Assembly (NCBI RefSeq): GCF_003610635.1 | Contig: NZ_RAQJ01000001.1 | Span: 1,116,474 to 1,180,473, forward strand | Direction of reading: 5' to 3' | DNA length: 64,000 nt | Origin: Ichthyenterobacterium magnum | GTDB lineage: Bacteria; Bacteroidota; Bacteroidia; Flavobacteriales; Flavobacteriaceae | In this document: positions 54,623-64,000 of the stretch, in pieces | How positions within the stretch are numbered: position 1 is the stretch's first letter | Layout: every line of letters starts with the position of its first letter | Translations under genes and position numbers: made by a program | Notes under the pieces: generated by a model | Told to the model about the DNA's origin: nothing | The model's database searches: none | What the model saw: the letters and a program-made list of their open reading frames with translations, nothing else

Positions 54623-57106
54623 ATGTATGTATTAAAAAGAGACGGAAGAAAAGAACCAATCATGTTCGATAAAATTACATCTAGAGTTCGTAAACTTTGT
54701 TATGGACTTAATGAGCTTGTGGATCCAATTAAAGTGGCAATGCGTGTAATTGATGGACTTTATGATGGTGTAACAACTAGCGAATTGGATAATTTGGCGG
54801 CAGAACAAGCAGCAACAATGACAACAGCTCATCCAGATTATGCACGATTAGCAGCACGTATTTCTGTATCTAACTTACATAAAAACACAAAAAAGACCTT
54901 TAGTGAGGTCATGACAGATTTATATACCTATGTAAATCCAAGAACCAATAAAAAAGCACCATTATTAAGTGACGAAGTGTATAACGTCATTATAGATAAT
55001 AAAGATAAATTAGATTCTGCAATTATCTATAACCGTGATTTTGGCTACGACTATTTTGGTTTTAAAACCTTAGAACGTTCATACCTTTTAAAATTGAATG
55101 GCGAAATTGCTGAAAGACCACAACATATGTTAATGCGAGTATCTATTGGTATTCACCTTAACGATTTAGATGCTGCAATTGAGACCTATGAGTTAATGTC
55201 TAAAAAATACTTTACACACGCTACACCAACATTATTTAACTCAGGTACACCAAAACCGCAAATGTCATCTTGTTTTTTATTAACAATGAAAGATGATAGT
55301 ATTGATGGGATTTACGATACATTAAAACAAACCGCTAAAATTTCACAATCTGCAGGAGGAATAGGGTTGTCTATTCATAATATTCGTGCAACAGGAAGTT
55401 ACATAGCAGGAACAAACGGAACAAGTAATGGTATTGTACCAATGCTTAAAGTATTTAATGATACAGCACGTTATGTAGATCAAGGTGGCGGAAAACGTAA
55501 AGGAAGTTTTGCAATGTACATAGAACCTTGGCATGCAGACATTATGAGTTTCTTAGATTTAAAGAAAAATCATGGTGCCGAAGAATTACGTGCTCGTGAT
55601 TTATTCTACGCCATGTGGATGCCAGATTTATTTATGAAACGAGTGCAAGAAGATGGACAATGGACCTTAATGTGCCCTAACGAATGCCCAGGATTATGTG
55701 ACGTGCATAGTGAAGAATTTGAAGCATTATATACCAAATATGAAGCTGAAGGAAAAGGACGTAAAGCCATTAAAGCACGTGAGCTTTGGGAGAAAATATT
55801 AGAATCTCAAATCGAAACAGGAACACCTTACATGTTGTATAAAGATGCAGCAAACCGTAAGTCTAACCAGAAAAATTTAGGAACTATACGTTCTTCAAAC
55901 CTATGTACAGAGATTATGGAGTATACATCTCCAGACGAAGTAGCTGTATGTAATTTAGCATCGATTGCTTTACCAATGTTTGTTAAAAATGGTGAGTTTG
56001 ATCATAAAGAATTGTTCAGAATCACAAAACGTGTAACAAAGAATTTAAATAGAGTTATTGATAGAAATTACTATCCTGTAAAAGAAGCTGAAAACTCTAA
56101 TTTCCGTCATAGACCAGTTGGGTTAGGTGTTCAAGGTTTAGCAGATACATTTATTAAACTACGTTTACCATTTACAAGTGACGAAGCTAAAAAATTAAAC
56201 CAAGATATTTTTGAAACCTTATATTTTGCAGCAGTTACTGCAAGTATGGAAGAAGCAAAAGTAGATGGCCCTTATGAATCTTATAAAGGCTCTCCAATTA
56301 GTGAAGGCGAATTTCAATACAACCTTTGGGGAATAAAAGATGAAGAATTAAGTGGGCTTTGGGATTGGGCAAAACTACGTAAGCAAGTATTAAAAAACGG
56401 TGTGCGTAACTCATTATTAGTAGCGCCAATGCCAACAGCATCTACATCTCAAATATTAGGGAATAATGAGTGTTTTGAACCATATACTTCTAATATTTAT
56501 ACACGTCGTGTATTATCTGGTGAATTTATTGTAGTAAACAAACATTTATTAGAAGACTTAGTAGATTTAGGACTTTGGAATGAAGATTTAAAGAACGAAA
56601 TTATGCGTGCTAATGGATCTATACAAAATGTAGATTGCATTCCTCAAGATATTAAAGACTTGTACAAAACCGTTTGGGAGTTATCTATGAAAGATATTAT
56701 AGATATGTCGCGCCAACGTGGTTACTTTATTGACCAATCACAATCACTTAATTTATTCTTAGAAGGTGCAACAATGGCTAAATTAACATCTATGCATTTT
56801 TATGCTTGGAAAAGCGGTTTAAAAACGGGTATGTATTACTTGCGTACAAAAAGTGCAGTAGATGCAAAGAAAGTAACTATTACAAGAGAAGTAAAAGCAG
56901 AACCTGTTGCTGAAGTTGCAGAAGTTGCTCAAGTTGATGAGACTATTATAGCACAACAAAAACAGCAAGCAGCTGTAAAGACAGCTGCTAAATTTGCTCA
57001 AGAAACGTCAACAAGTACAGAACCAATGACAGCAGATGAAATGAAAGCACTAATTGCACAAGCTAAAGAAGCCGAAGGCGATGATTGCTTAATGTGTGGT
57101 TCTTAA
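54623..57106 (+). CDS. nrdA: Class I ribonucleotide reductase large subunit
   Basis: 827-residue R1 catalytic subunit. An N-terminal ATP-cone (about 1-90, [16 protein letters not shown]) gives overall allosteric control. Active-site elements: SSCFLLT, NLCTEI and VCNLASIAL (the redox Cys pair, radical Cys and Glu), with the radical-transfer tyrosines expected near TSNIYTRR. The C-terminus ends DDCLMCGS, a CxxC (Cys822, Cys825) that passes electrons from thioredoxin or glutaredoxin. An Ala/Glu/Gln-rich linker (about 755-800) precedes the tail. Followed by a terminator. Confidence 0.96.
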   Translation: MYVLKRDGRKEPIMFDKITSRVRKLCYGLNELVDPIKVAMRVIDGLYDGVTTSELDNLAAEQAATMTTAHPDYARLAARISVSNLHKNTKKTFSEVMTDLYTYVNPRTNKKAPLLSDEVYNVIIDNKDKLDSAIIYNRDFGYDYFGFKTLERSYLLKLNGEIAERPQHMLMRVSIGIHLNDLDAAIETYELMSKKYFTHATPTLFNSGTPKPQMSSCFLLTMKDDSIDGIYDTLKQTAKISQSAGGIGLSIHNIRATGSYIAGTNGTSNGIVPMLKVFNDTARYVDQGGGKRKGSFAMYIEPWHADIMSFLDLKKNHGAEELRARDLFYAMWMPDLFMKRVQEDGQWTLMCPNECPGLCDVHSEEFEALYTKYEAEGKGRKAIKARELWEKILESQIETGTPYMLYKDAANRKSNQKNLGTIRSSNLCTEIMEYTSPDEVAVCNLASIALPMFVKNGEFDHKELFRITKRVTKNLNRVIDRNYYPVKEAENSNFRHRPVGLGVQGLADTFIKLRLPFTSDEAKKLNQDIFETLYFAAVTASMEEAKVDGPYESYKGSPISEGEFQYNLWGIKDEELSGLWDWAKLRKQVLKNGVRNSLLVAPMPTASTSQILGNNECFEPYTSNIYTRRVLSGEFIVVNKHLLEDLVDLGLWNEDLKNEIMRANGSIQNVDCIPQDIKDLYKTVWELSMKDIIDMSRQRGYFIDQSQSLNLFLEGATMAKLTSMHFYAWKSGLKTGMYYLRTKSAVDAKKVTITREVKAEPVAEVAEVAQVDETIIAQQKQQAAVKTAAKFAQETSTSTEPMTADEMKALIAQAKEAEGDDCLMCGS

Positions 57107-57130
57107 TTTTATAATTAAATATTAAGTGTT

Positions 57131-57163
57131 AAAAAAGCTTCTCAGAAATGAGAAGTTTTTTTT
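57131..57163 (+). terminator. Terminator of nrdA
   Basis: CTTCTCA-GAAA-TGAGAAG flanked by A and T runs; strong intrinsic terminator. Confidence 0.88.
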
Positions 57164-57299
57164 ATAAACCTATTTTAAGTTCACCATTATAATTTAAATT
57201 TTAATAGAAGAGAGCATACGTTCTTAAAAAGACTTACTAGTATTTTAATGCCATAAACTTGAGTTCAATTTCTTATACTCAGTTAATTTTAAATATTGT

Positions 57300-57367
57300 G
57301 TTATCTTGAGCGAAGTCTAAAGGTTTTTTAATCGGTTAATCTAAAAGAGATTCAACTGTATAATGAC
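57300..57367. repeat. Degraded copy of the dispersed palindrome
   Basis: GTTATCTTGAGCGAAGTC at the left and AGAGATTCAACT...AATGAC at the right keep the arm signatures (GAGCGAAGTC; GAGATTC; ATGAC) of the repeat upstream of metG, with many changes. Confidence 0.55.
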
Positions 57368-57371
57368 AAAA

Positions 57372-57403
57372 AAAAGCCTGCAAATTATTTTTGCAGGCTT
57401 TTA
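57372..57403 (-). terminator. Terminator of the M36 peptidase gene
   Basis: AAAAGCCTGCAAA / TTTGCAGGCTTTT with T run on the minus strand; symmetric enough to work both ways. Confidence 0.85.
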
Positions 57404-57423
57404 AGTTGTATTAAAATTATTAT

Positions 57424-60117
57424 CTATTCAACAACAATCTTTCTAGTTGTTTTTCTTTCACCATCGGTTACTTTAACTAAATAAATTCCAGATTGAACTG
57501 TTGTTAAATCAATATTTTGGTTGAAGCTAGATGTGTTTTTATAAACGTTATTGTAAATAGCACGACCACGAATATCATAAACATTTACTACAATATCATT
57601 AGTTGATAATGAGTTTAACTTAATCGTAAATGAACCATCATTTGGGTTTGGAAAAATTGAAAATGTATCAAAATCATTGTCTTCAACAGATAAGTTAGAG
57701 TCAACACAAACTTCTAAAGACCAGGAGTTTAATGTTCCTGTATCTCCACTAGCATCATCAGTTACAGTTAAAATCCAATCACCTGTTGAGTCTTCACCAT
57801 TTAAAGTTGATAAATCACCTTCAGGGATATAAGATCCTGTAAATGGTGCAGTTCCGCCAGTTATAGGGTTTGCTGCTTGTTGATCAAAAACTGTATTAAT
57901 ATAATCATCTCCATCATCTCCATTGTCTGAAGTTAATTCTACAATAGTACCTTGAGGGCTAGTTAATGTAATGTCTAAATCTGCATCCCAAGTATGTGTA
58001 ATGTTTATGGTAGCGTTTACATCAGTGATAGGTCCTCCAGAAGCGATGTTAATTGTTGATGTAAAATCTCCAGTATTGTTTATAGCTACAGGAGTGCTGT
58101 TGCTTGGCGTTACACACGCAGGGCAATCATCACCTTGTACTACATTAATATAGTCTGTTTCAACCAGCTGGTCTGTACCGTTTGAATTTGTTACGTTTAG
58201 TGTAACATTATATGTTCCTACAGCTGCATAAGTAACTGTTGGATTTTGTTCTGTAGAAGATGAAGGTGTTCCACCTTCAAAAGTCCAAGACCATGATGTT
58301 GCAGCAGGAGCAGATTCGTCAGTAAAATTTACAGTGTTACCATTATCTAAACAAAGCGTTGTAGCATCTGCACTAAACATTGCTACTGGTGGACCTGGTA
58401 ATTCTGGCAATGTATAGCCACAAGCTGTTAAAGATGTATGAATATCAATAATTTCTGATTGTGTATAAGCTAAATTTATTGCTGCTTGATATACTGCAAC
58501 AGCAGCATCGTTTTGCCCTGTAGTTCCAGCAGTCATTCCTAAACCTTCCCAAAATATTTTATCCATACGTTGCTGACCAATTTGATCCCATATACCCATT
58601 AAGCAGCTCGCCCATATTTGACCATCTGTATGAATAGAACCAGTAAGACCACCTGGGTAAGTTGCTGTGTAATTGGTGATTCTTCCTCCCCAACATTCAT
58701 TGTGTCCATCCCAATTAAACACCCAATTATATTGTGGGTCAGTAGATGTCCAATTACCAAGACTTCTGTTATAAGATTGTGCTACATAATCACCAGTACC
58801 TTCACCAAGTCCTTCAGCTCCACTATTACCACCATTAGTTACCCAATCGTGTAGCCCATGACCAAGCTCGTGATGTATTACATCTGAGTCTTCACCATCA
58901 TCAACGCAGCCTTCTCCAAAAGAGAGCTGTCCAGTTCCTCCAGTATAATAAGATTGATCTGCACCTCCTGCACCATGAGGGTCAAACTTAACTCCTCCAG
59001 AATATTGATATGGCATTACATTACAACCCAATGTATTGTTTATGTAATCAATCATAAAATCAATATGATAATAAATGTTTACTGGTTCAAAACCTTGATC
59101 TTGTCTAGTAAAGTTAAATGTAGGTGAGTTTTGTGCAAACAAGCCCGTGTTAGGTGCGTCAAAATCAACAATTTGAGCACGAGGACCTCTTAAAGTATAA
59201 GTGCCTCCAGTTTGATCTATATCTCTTAAAGTAACACTAATTCTTGCATTGTTAAGCTCTGTAGAAGCAACATCATTATTGTCTACATAACCACCACCAT
59301 AATTTACAGTATTAGAAGATAGTGGATCAGGGTTAAATACAAAACCTGTCCCATCAGCTGGGGCTAAAGTGTCATCTTGAGCGTTTTCATTATCTTCATT
59401 ATAGTAGTTAGCCATATCAACTACTTTAAAAATCTCTTGTGTTTGTGCATCTACAAAAACATGCCATTCTCCCATAGGGTGGTTAGTAAGTATTGTTACC
59501 TCATGAGCTAATCGTTTTGTTTTTGGGTTAGAATAAACCATTAATCTATTAGCTTTATACATAACGTCACTTTGTACGTTTAAATAATTATAAGCTAGTT
59601 GATAAGCCGTATCTTCAGAAATGCTAGGTTGCGTATTTACTAAGCTAGAAGTATTGGTTTGAAAGCTATTCATAACAAATACGACTTTATTTTCTGGTGA
59701 AATAGAAATTGTTACCTCAGATTTGTTTACAGGATAGTTACCAATATATTGTCTATAACGAACAACTGAACCTGCATTTGTAGTTCTTGTAGCATGATGG
59801 CGTAGATTAGCTATTTCGTTAGACGGAATACCTAATTTTTTTGCTTCATGTGTTAAATAATGCATAGCCATTGCTTCTGGAGTTCCAGCTGGTACAGTGT
59901 AATTTAACCCATAAAGCGCTAATGGTTGACCTGTTTCAGTATCAACACGCATGTCGGTTCTTATTTTACTATTAATTTTCTCGTCGGCTTCAAGGCTTAT
60001 TTCAAAAGACCTTTTTTTCATTGGCTTTTGAGCCATTAGGCTTAATTGACATAAGATTGTTACTAAAAAAAGAAGAGCATACTTGCTTTTTTTTAAGTTG
60101 TGTAGATGTGTTTTCAC
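57424..60117 (-). CDS. Secreted M36 (fungalysin) metallopeptidase with PKD, P and T9SS sorting domains
   Basis: 897 residues. Signal peptide (about 1-29, ends LMAQ), FTP/PepSY propeptide (about 45-215), M36 zinc domain with HHELGHGLHD (His416, Glu417, His420) and the later GEGTGDYVAQ Glu ligand, then a PKD domain (about 575-660), a P/proprotein-convertase domain (about 675-800, TWDADLDITLTSPQGT) and a type A sorting domain (about 815-897, FSIFPNPNDGSFTIKL). Exported by the type IX system and activated by propeptide removal; a nutritional protease. The start codon is GTG (60115-60117); no in-frame ATG lies just upstream. Confidence 0.93.
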   Translation of the reverse strand: MKTHLHNLKKSKYALLFLVTILCQLSLMAQKPMKKRSFEISLEADEKINSKIRTDMRVDTETGQPLALYGLNYTVPAGTPEAMAMHYLTHEAKKLGIPSNEIANLRHHATRTTNAGSVVRYRQYIGNYPVNKSEVTISISPENKVVFVMNSFQTNTSSLVNTQPSISEDTAYQLAYNYLNVQSDVMYKANRLMVYSNPKTKRLAHEVTILTNHPMGEWHVFVDAQTQEIFKVVDMANYYNEDNENAQDDTLAPADGTGFVFNPDPLSSNTVNYGGGYVDNNDVASTELNNARISVTLRDIDQTGGTYTLRGPRAQIVDFDAPNTGLFAQNSPTFNFTRQDQGFEPVNIYYHIDFMIDYINNTLGCNVMPYQYSGGVKFDPHGAGGADQSYYTGGTGQLSFGEGCVDDGEDSDVIHHELGHGLHDWVTNGGNSGAEGLGEGTGDYVAQSYNRSLGNWTSTDPQYNWVFNWDGHNECWGGRITNYTATYPGGLTGSIHTDGQIWASCLMGIWDQIGQQRMDKIFWEGLGMTAGTTGQNDAAVAVYQAAINLAYTQSEIIDIHTSLTACGYTLPELPGPPVAMFSADATTLCLDNGNTVNFTDESAPAATSWSWTFEGGTPSSSTEQNPTVTYAAVGTYNVTLNVTNSNGTDQLVETDYINVVQGDDCPACVTPSNSTPVAINNTGDFTSTINIASGGPITDVNATINITHTWDADLDITLTSPQGTIVELTSDNGDDGDDYINTVFDQQAANPITGGTAPFTGSYIPEGDLSTLNGEDSTGDWILTVTDDASGDTGTLNSWSLEVCVDSNLSVEDNDFDTFSIFPNPNDGSFTIKLNSLSTNDIVVNVYDIRGRAIYNNVYKNTSSFNQNIDLTTVQSGIYLVKVTDGERKTTRKIVVE

Positions 60118-60380
60118 GATGGTTTTAGTTTACTATTAATCAAAAAATTTGCTGAATATACACATATTTAATGTATTACAAGCGACAATGATTAAGAAAT
60201 AAAAAAAACTAAAATATATTTTATAAAAAGAGAGCTTTTAAAACAATTAGTTTTTTAAGTAATCAGTACGTAAATAGCTGTTATCTTTATTGTAAAACCA
60301 AGCTTTATTTTTATTTCACTGGTTCTATCTGATTTGTTAGGTGTTTTCATAACAACATTTAATAACCTCTTAAATGTTTC

Positions 60381-60526
60381 TTAGGTATCATTTAGATTGT
60401 GATATGCAATTGCTTTTTCTAGACGTTGCGAGCTAGTAGTCTTTTGATTAAATAATGAAGTGTAAAAACTAATTAAAACAAGTGTGAGTAGTATTCTTTT
60501 TATATTGTTAATAAAGCATAAAAATA
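60381..60526 (-). pseudogene. Possible gene remnant with signal-peptide-like sequence
   Basis: Minus-strand frame open between TAG (60527-60529) and TAA (60381-60383). It reads RILLTLVLISFYTSLF then a polar, helical stretch (SSQRLEKAIAYHNLNDT). No ATG, GTG or TTG start is present, and the frame continues plausibly past the stop (ETFKRLLNVVMK). It may be the decayed start of an exported or TPR-sensor-like gene. Chance is a real alternative in AT-rich DNA. Confidence 0.25.
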
Positions 60527-60535
60527 CTAAACAAA

Positions 60536-60559
60536 AAACCACCTCGATTGAGGTGGTTT
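60536..60559 (-). terminator. Terminator of the phosphate transporter gene
   Basis: Perfect 10-bp stem AAACCACCTC / GAGGTGGTTT with GATT loop, followed by T residues on the minus strand. Confidence 0.88.
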
Positions 60560-60578
60560 AAAAAAACAATACTATTGT

Positions 60579-62921
60579 TTATTCTTCTTCTTTTTCAGGC
60601 GTTTTGTTTGCTTCAATTACAGTTTCATCTGTAACAGTTATAGTTGCAGGTTTAACCGAGGCATCATGAGATGTATTATACTCTTCTAAAAGACTCATTG
60701 TTGCTTTCAATAAATCTTTAGTTTCTAATAATAAACTAAAGTAGAGTGTTGTGTTTTTAGGGCTAGACTCTTCAGTACGTGTACGCTCTACTTGTTTTTG
60801 GATTTTAGAATTTATAACAGTAAATATATCTTCTTTGCTATTTAGTACATTCGCAATTTGCTCAAATGAACTTGAATCAAAAGCTGCTTTAGTGTCATTA
60901 AATAACACTTCTATAACATCATCAACTTCTTTAAGTTCTTTAATTTGGCTGAACTTAAGTTTTTTGTGGTTATTATTGATATGCTTATGACTTACTTTAG
61001 AAATGTATTCTAAAGATTGAGTCATATCTTGTAAGTAACCTAGTATATTAATATAGAAATTACTTGCTCCAATACTTGATTCATCTAAGTTCTTTATGAA
61101 ATAGAAGATATTATCTCTTAAGTCGTCAACTTCATCAGATAATTTAACAACTTGTTTTTTATTCTTTTTAAGCATTGCCAAGTCTTGTTTTGCAAGACCT
61201 TTTATTGCGTTAGTATAAATTCTGTTACCACGTTTTACTACGTTTGCAATATTACTTGCGCTTTCGTGAATAACACCTTGTATTGAGCTGCTTTCAGCTC
61301 TTGTTAGGCTGTCTTCAGCTTTTACTTCTTTTGACTTTTTGTTATGTGCAATAGAGCTTCTAATTAATAATCCAAAAGCAGTTACCAATAAAATTGGGAA
61401 CATAACATTTAAGTTTAAGTTTAATAAATAAGCTACTAGTGCAGCAGCAGTAAATGCGCTAAAGGCTGTAAAGAACCAACCACCAATTACATTAAGTACA
61501 CCAGCAACTCTATATACTGCACTTTCTGCGCCCCAAGCTCTATCTGCTAAAGATGTACCCATTGCTACCATAAATGTTACATATGTTGTAGATAATGGCA
61601 GTTTGTATGATGTTGCTATAGAAATTAAAACAGCAGCAACCATTAAGTTTACAGCAGCTCTAACTAAATCGAAAGCAGGTAATTCGTGCACTTTGTCTTT
61701 TGATAAGGTAATTACTGGCGTTTCAAATTGTTTTTCAATTTTTGCTTGCCATGATTTAGGAAGCATATATGAAGACATTTGAGACATTAACATTGCAGAT
61801 CTTACAAATCCACGAGATAAAAAGTTTGGTTGAAAACGCTCTTGTGTTTCTCCTTGACTTGATAAATCTAAAGATGTTTTTACAACACCTTTAGCTTTAG
61901 TTGAAAACCATAAGGTTAATACCATAATCATACCTGCACCAAATAATAACCAGTTATTTGTAGGTACTTTTTTAGCTAAAACTTCCATGCTAAAACTATC
62001 GGCAGCTAAACCAGAAGCGGTCCATTCTGTAAAGGCATTATAAGCTGCTACAGGCACACCAATAAAGTTTACTAAATCATTACCAGCAAAAGCTAATGCA
62101 AGAGCAAAGGTTCCTACAATAATAATTAGCTTGTATATGTTAGTTTTGGCAAAAGCTATTAAAACATATGATAATAATGACCAAAACACAGAACTCACTA
62201 ATACAATTGGTAAAACTTGAGCTTCTAAAAAATCTTTCATAGTGCTTCCTCCAAGAATATCAAAAGATTCTTTAGCATATGACGTCCCTTTTAAGCCTTT
62301 CATAAAGATGAAATATGTAATCGCTGTTAAGGCAAATCCGCCAAATAATGCGCCAATCCAACTGGCTTTCTTTTCAAAATTATAAGATAAAAGTAATCTC
62401 GACACCCATTGTACTAATGCTCCAATAGAGAAGGCGACGACGACGGAGAGTAGAATACCAAATATAATTTGTGAAGCCTTTGAAGTGTTAATGTAGTTTA
62501 TTACATCACCAAAGTTTCCGCCATCATGACCAATTTTTATTAAAGCCATAGCAACTGCAGCTCCTAATAATTCAAATACAATAGATACTGTAGTAGATGT
62601 TGGCATACCAACAGAATTAAAGAAATCAAGTAGTAATATATCTGTTATCATTACTGCCATGAAAATAATCATGATTTCATTAAACATAAACTCACTAGGA
62701 TTAAAAATTCCTTTTCGAGCAACTTCCATCATACCACTTGAGAACACAGCTCCAACTGCAACACCAACACTGGCAACAATCATAATGGTTTTAAATGAAA
62801 TTGCTTTAGACCCAATTGCAGAATTTAAGAAATTTACCGCATCATTACTTACACCAACAACCAAATCAGCAATGGCTAAAATAGCTAAGGCAATAATCAT
62901 ATATAAGTATATATTTTCCAT
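60579..62921 (-). CDS. PiT-family inorganic phosphate transporter with PhoU-like C-terminal domain
   Basis: 780 residues. PHO4/PiT permease in two halves: GVSNDAVNFLNSAIGSKAISFK near the N-terminus and FAGNDLVNFIGVPVAAYNAF near residue 280 are the two PiT signature repeats, with about 11-12 membrane segments to residue ~535. The last 230 residues are soluble and helical (SSIQGVIHESASNIANVVKR, LSDEVDDLRDNIFYFIKNL), like PhoU/DUF47 regulators fused to the transporter. Imports phosphate with protons or Na+. Ordinary PiT proteins are about 400-500 residues, so the fusion explains the extra length. The phosphate-porin-like gene is just upstream in the same direction. Confidence 0.92.
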   Translation of the reverse strand: MENIYLYMIIALAILAIADLVVGVSNDAVNFLNSAIGSKAISFKTIMIVASVGVAVGAVFSSGMMEVARKGIFNPSEFMFNEIMIIFMAVMITDILLLDFFNSVGMPTSTTVSIVFELLGAAVAMALIKIGHDGGNFGDVINYINTSKASQIIFGILLSVVVAFSIGALVQWVSRLLLSYNFEKKASWIGALFGGFALTAITYFIFMKGLKGTSYAKESFDILGGSTMKDFLEAQVLPIVLVSSVFWSLLSYVLIAFAKTNIYKLIIIVGTFALALAFAGNDLVNFIGVPVAAYNAFTEWTASGLAADSFSMEVLAKKVPTNNWLLFGAGMIMVLTLWFSTKAKGVVKTSLDLSSQGETQERFQPNFLSRGFVRSAMLMSQMSSYMLPKSWQAKIEKQFETPVITLSKDKVHELPAFDLVRAAVNLMVAAVLISIATSYKLPLSTTYVTFMVAMGTSLADRAWGAESAVYRVAGVLNVIGGWFFTAFSAFTAAALVAYLLNLNLNVMFPILLVTAFGLLIRSSIAHNKKSKEVKAEDSLTRAESSSIQGVIHESASNIANVVKRGNRIYTNAIKGLAKQDLAMLKKNKKQVVKLSDEVDDLRDNIFYFIKNLDESSIGASNFYINILGYLQDMTQSLEYISKVSHKHINNNHKKLKFSQIKELKEVDDVIEVLFNDTKAAFDSSSFEQIANVLNSKEDIFTVINSKIQKQVERTRTEESSPKNTTLYFSLLLETKDLLKATMSLLEEYNTSHDASVKPATITVTDETVIEANKTPEKEEE

Positions 62922-62990
62922 AATTTAATTTAAAATAGTTTGCAAATATCTGTTGTCTTTTTCTTTAAGGTGTTACCTAATTGTTATGTT

Positions 62991-64000
62991 TTAAAAATGA
63001 ATGTCAAATTGTAATCTGTACATTAATTCATTATTACCATTTACATTTTCTAAATGGCTAATATCTGTTTGTACTTTTAAACTATGTCCAACAATATATT
63101 TAGACACACCTAGAGTATATTGATTTTGAGTATTCTTACCAGTTATGTTTTTGTCAAGTTCAATATTGGTATAGCGTCCAGTTATTTCCCAATTATTTTT
63201 ACATAAATAACCAGCTTGTAAATTAAGACCATTACCAACTTGAACAATATCTCCTGTTAATGTACCGTCAGAGTTTTTTGCAAAAGGATCATCTGCATCT
63301 CTGCTTGCGTATTCTCCCATAAATGAGAATCCTTTGTATTTAAACATAGCATCAACAAACAATGTTGTAATGTTAGTTTCATAAAAACCACCATCATCAT
63401 CAATTCTCATATAAGAGCCTTGGTTACTTCTATTTTTAACAGCGTTATTATTAAAATCGTAAGTTGCAGCTAATACAAATTTGGGGTTTTCTTCACGATT
63501 TAAAGCGCCACCTTTATAATCTCCTTTTCCTGAAAATTTACCAAAAGGTAATAACTCTATTCTACCAGTATATTGATGACCTCCAAGATTTCCAGTTGTG
63601 ATATTTCTTCCTTCACCTTGAGAGATTGAAATCATTTCTCTAACCAAAAACTTATCTGAAAGATTAAAATGATGTCTTAATTGAATCCCTAAATCACGAT
63701 CTATATTAAACCTACTATTTAAAAGTGAGCGATCTACTAATTGAAGATTTGCTGATGAAACAACACGTTCTCTATTACCAGGAAGTTTTGTTTGACCAAA
63801 CCATAGTTCAAAATTTTCATGAAAATTCCATTTCATAACAGCATCTAAGATGTAACGAGGTGAATTGCTTGTAAATTCTGAAGCGCCAGAGATATCTCTA
63901 TTAGATAATCCTAATTCTAATTTGTATTTAAGTTTTGGTGTAAATGCATAACCATCAAATTTTAAACGAGAACGCCTTACTAAAAAGTTAGCTTCATTGC
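62991..64000 (-). CDS. Phosphate-selective porin (OprO/OprP-like), 5' part beyond the window
   Basis: The frame is open to the window end, so the N-terminus is missing; the ATG at 63836 is internal. Alternating beta-strand sequence with aromatic girdles (YILDAVMKWNFHENFELWFG, NRDLGIQLRHHF-like turns, LQAGYLCKNNWEITGRYTN, YTLGVSKYIVGHSLKVQ) and a final strand MYRLQFDIHF are typical of Porin_O_P barrels. Outer membrane channel for phosphate or polyphosphate. It precedes the PiT transporter by about 70 bp on the same strand, which supports a phosphate-uptake operon. Confidence 0.82.
   Translation of the reverse strand, partial: NEANFLVRRSRLKFDGYAFTPKLKYKLELGLSNRDISGASEFTSNSPRYILDAVMKWNFHENFELWFGQTKLPGNRERVVSSANLQLVDRSLLNSRFNIDRDLGIQLRHHFNLSDKFLVREMISISQGEGRNITTGNLGGHQYTGRIELLPFGKFSGKGDYKGGALNREENPKFVLAATYDFNNNAVKNRSNQGSYMRIDDDGGFYETNITTLFVDAMFKYKGFSFMGEYASRDADDPFAKNSDGTLTGDIVQVGNGLNLQAGYLCKNNWEITGRYTNIELDKNITGKNTQNQYTLGVSKYIVGHSLKVQTDISHLENVNGNNELMYRLQFDIHF

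Larger units (their letters stand above)
57107..57423. other. 317-bp intergenic region between nrdA and the M36 peptidase gene
   Basis: Holds the nrdA terminator (57131-57163), a worn copy of the dispersed palindrome (57300-57367) and a terminator for the M36 gene (57372-57403). No open frame of interest. Confidence 0.7.
60118..60578. other. 461-bp intergenic region upstream of the M36 peptidase gene
   Basis: No complete gene. It holds the terminator of the phosphate transporter gene (60536-60559), a startless minus-strand frame with a signal-like stretch (60384-60526) and the AT-rich promoter region of the M36 gene. Confidence 0.6.

Overview
The window looks like a stretch of chromosome from a marine-type member of the Flavobacteriaceae (Bacteroidota). 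It is AT-rich. Start sites lack Shine-Dalgarno sequences, and several promoters match the Bacteroidota form (TTG or TTTG, then TAnnTTTG). There is type IX secretion machinery (a PorZ-like protein) with CTD-tagged cargo, a CarbopepD-type TonB-dependent receptor, an SDR-type threonine dehydrogenase and many short TPR lipoprotein or exported genes. No rRNA, tRNA, CRISPR array, prophage or complete insertion sequence was recognised. Most genes are core housekeeping genes.

Layout. 1-10.4 kb: 3' part of an FtsX-type permease, threonine dehydrogenase, an M13 peptidase lipoprotein, a membrane M28 peptidase with a YeeZ-like reductase, and a CBS protein. 10.4-15.3 kb: a tight minus-strand operon (NUMOD4-HNH, DinB-like, GNAT, zinc ribbon), a spermidine-synthase-like methyltransferase, a short SSB with a tiny acidic neighbour, an orphan gene, a Cys/Lys-rich small protein and ferritin. 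15.3-23.8 kb: metG, an LD-carboxypeptidase, a HEAT protein, a GIY-YIG nuclease, yraN, the yicC-gmk-nadD operon, an EamA transporter and an ArsC/Spx-like protein. 23.9-29.5 kb: Na+/H+ antiporter, metB and gdhA. 29.6-36.9 kb: porZ-recO-TonB receptor facing umuC-umuD. 37-41.1 kb: HupE-like protein, dCMP deaminase, S41 protease, small flavoprotein and MarC. 41.4-46.3 kb: DUF3109 protein, then a TPR-CHAT protease converging on an ECF sigma/membrane anti-sigma-like pair. 46.4-52.7 kb: methyltransferase, a T9SS cargo protein and a LytS/LytTR two-component pair. 53.4-60.1 kb: nrdB, nrdA and a secreted M36 peptidase. 60.6-64 kb: a PiT phosphate transporter with a PhoU-like tail and a phosphate-porin-like protein cut by the window end.

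Two things stand out. First, a family of imperfect palindromic repeats (arms like GTCATTCTGA...GAAGAATCTC) occurs at least four times. One copy is split, and its loop is filled exactly by the GIY-YIG nuclease gene, whose stop codon lies in the right arm. Another copy is inserted in frame inside metG and is translated. This suggests a nuclease-linked mobile repeat comparable in layout to REP/RAYT systems. Second, the periplasmic TPR-CHAT protease sits against an ECF sigma factor and a one-TM protein with a periplasmic TPR domain. This arrangement suggests a protease-controlled sigma switch, conceptually like the TPR-CHAT/sigma circuit of type III-E CRISPR systems but without CRISPR.

Smaller regulatory signals include a long-range 18-bp inverted repeat in the leader of the DUF3109 gene, a three-hairpin small-RNA candidate upstream of nrdB, phased TACAAAC repeats upstream of ssb, and a second repeat family with CAGT every seven bases at the end of the LD-carboxypeptidase gene. 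All functional calls rest on reading the sequence; no searches were run.
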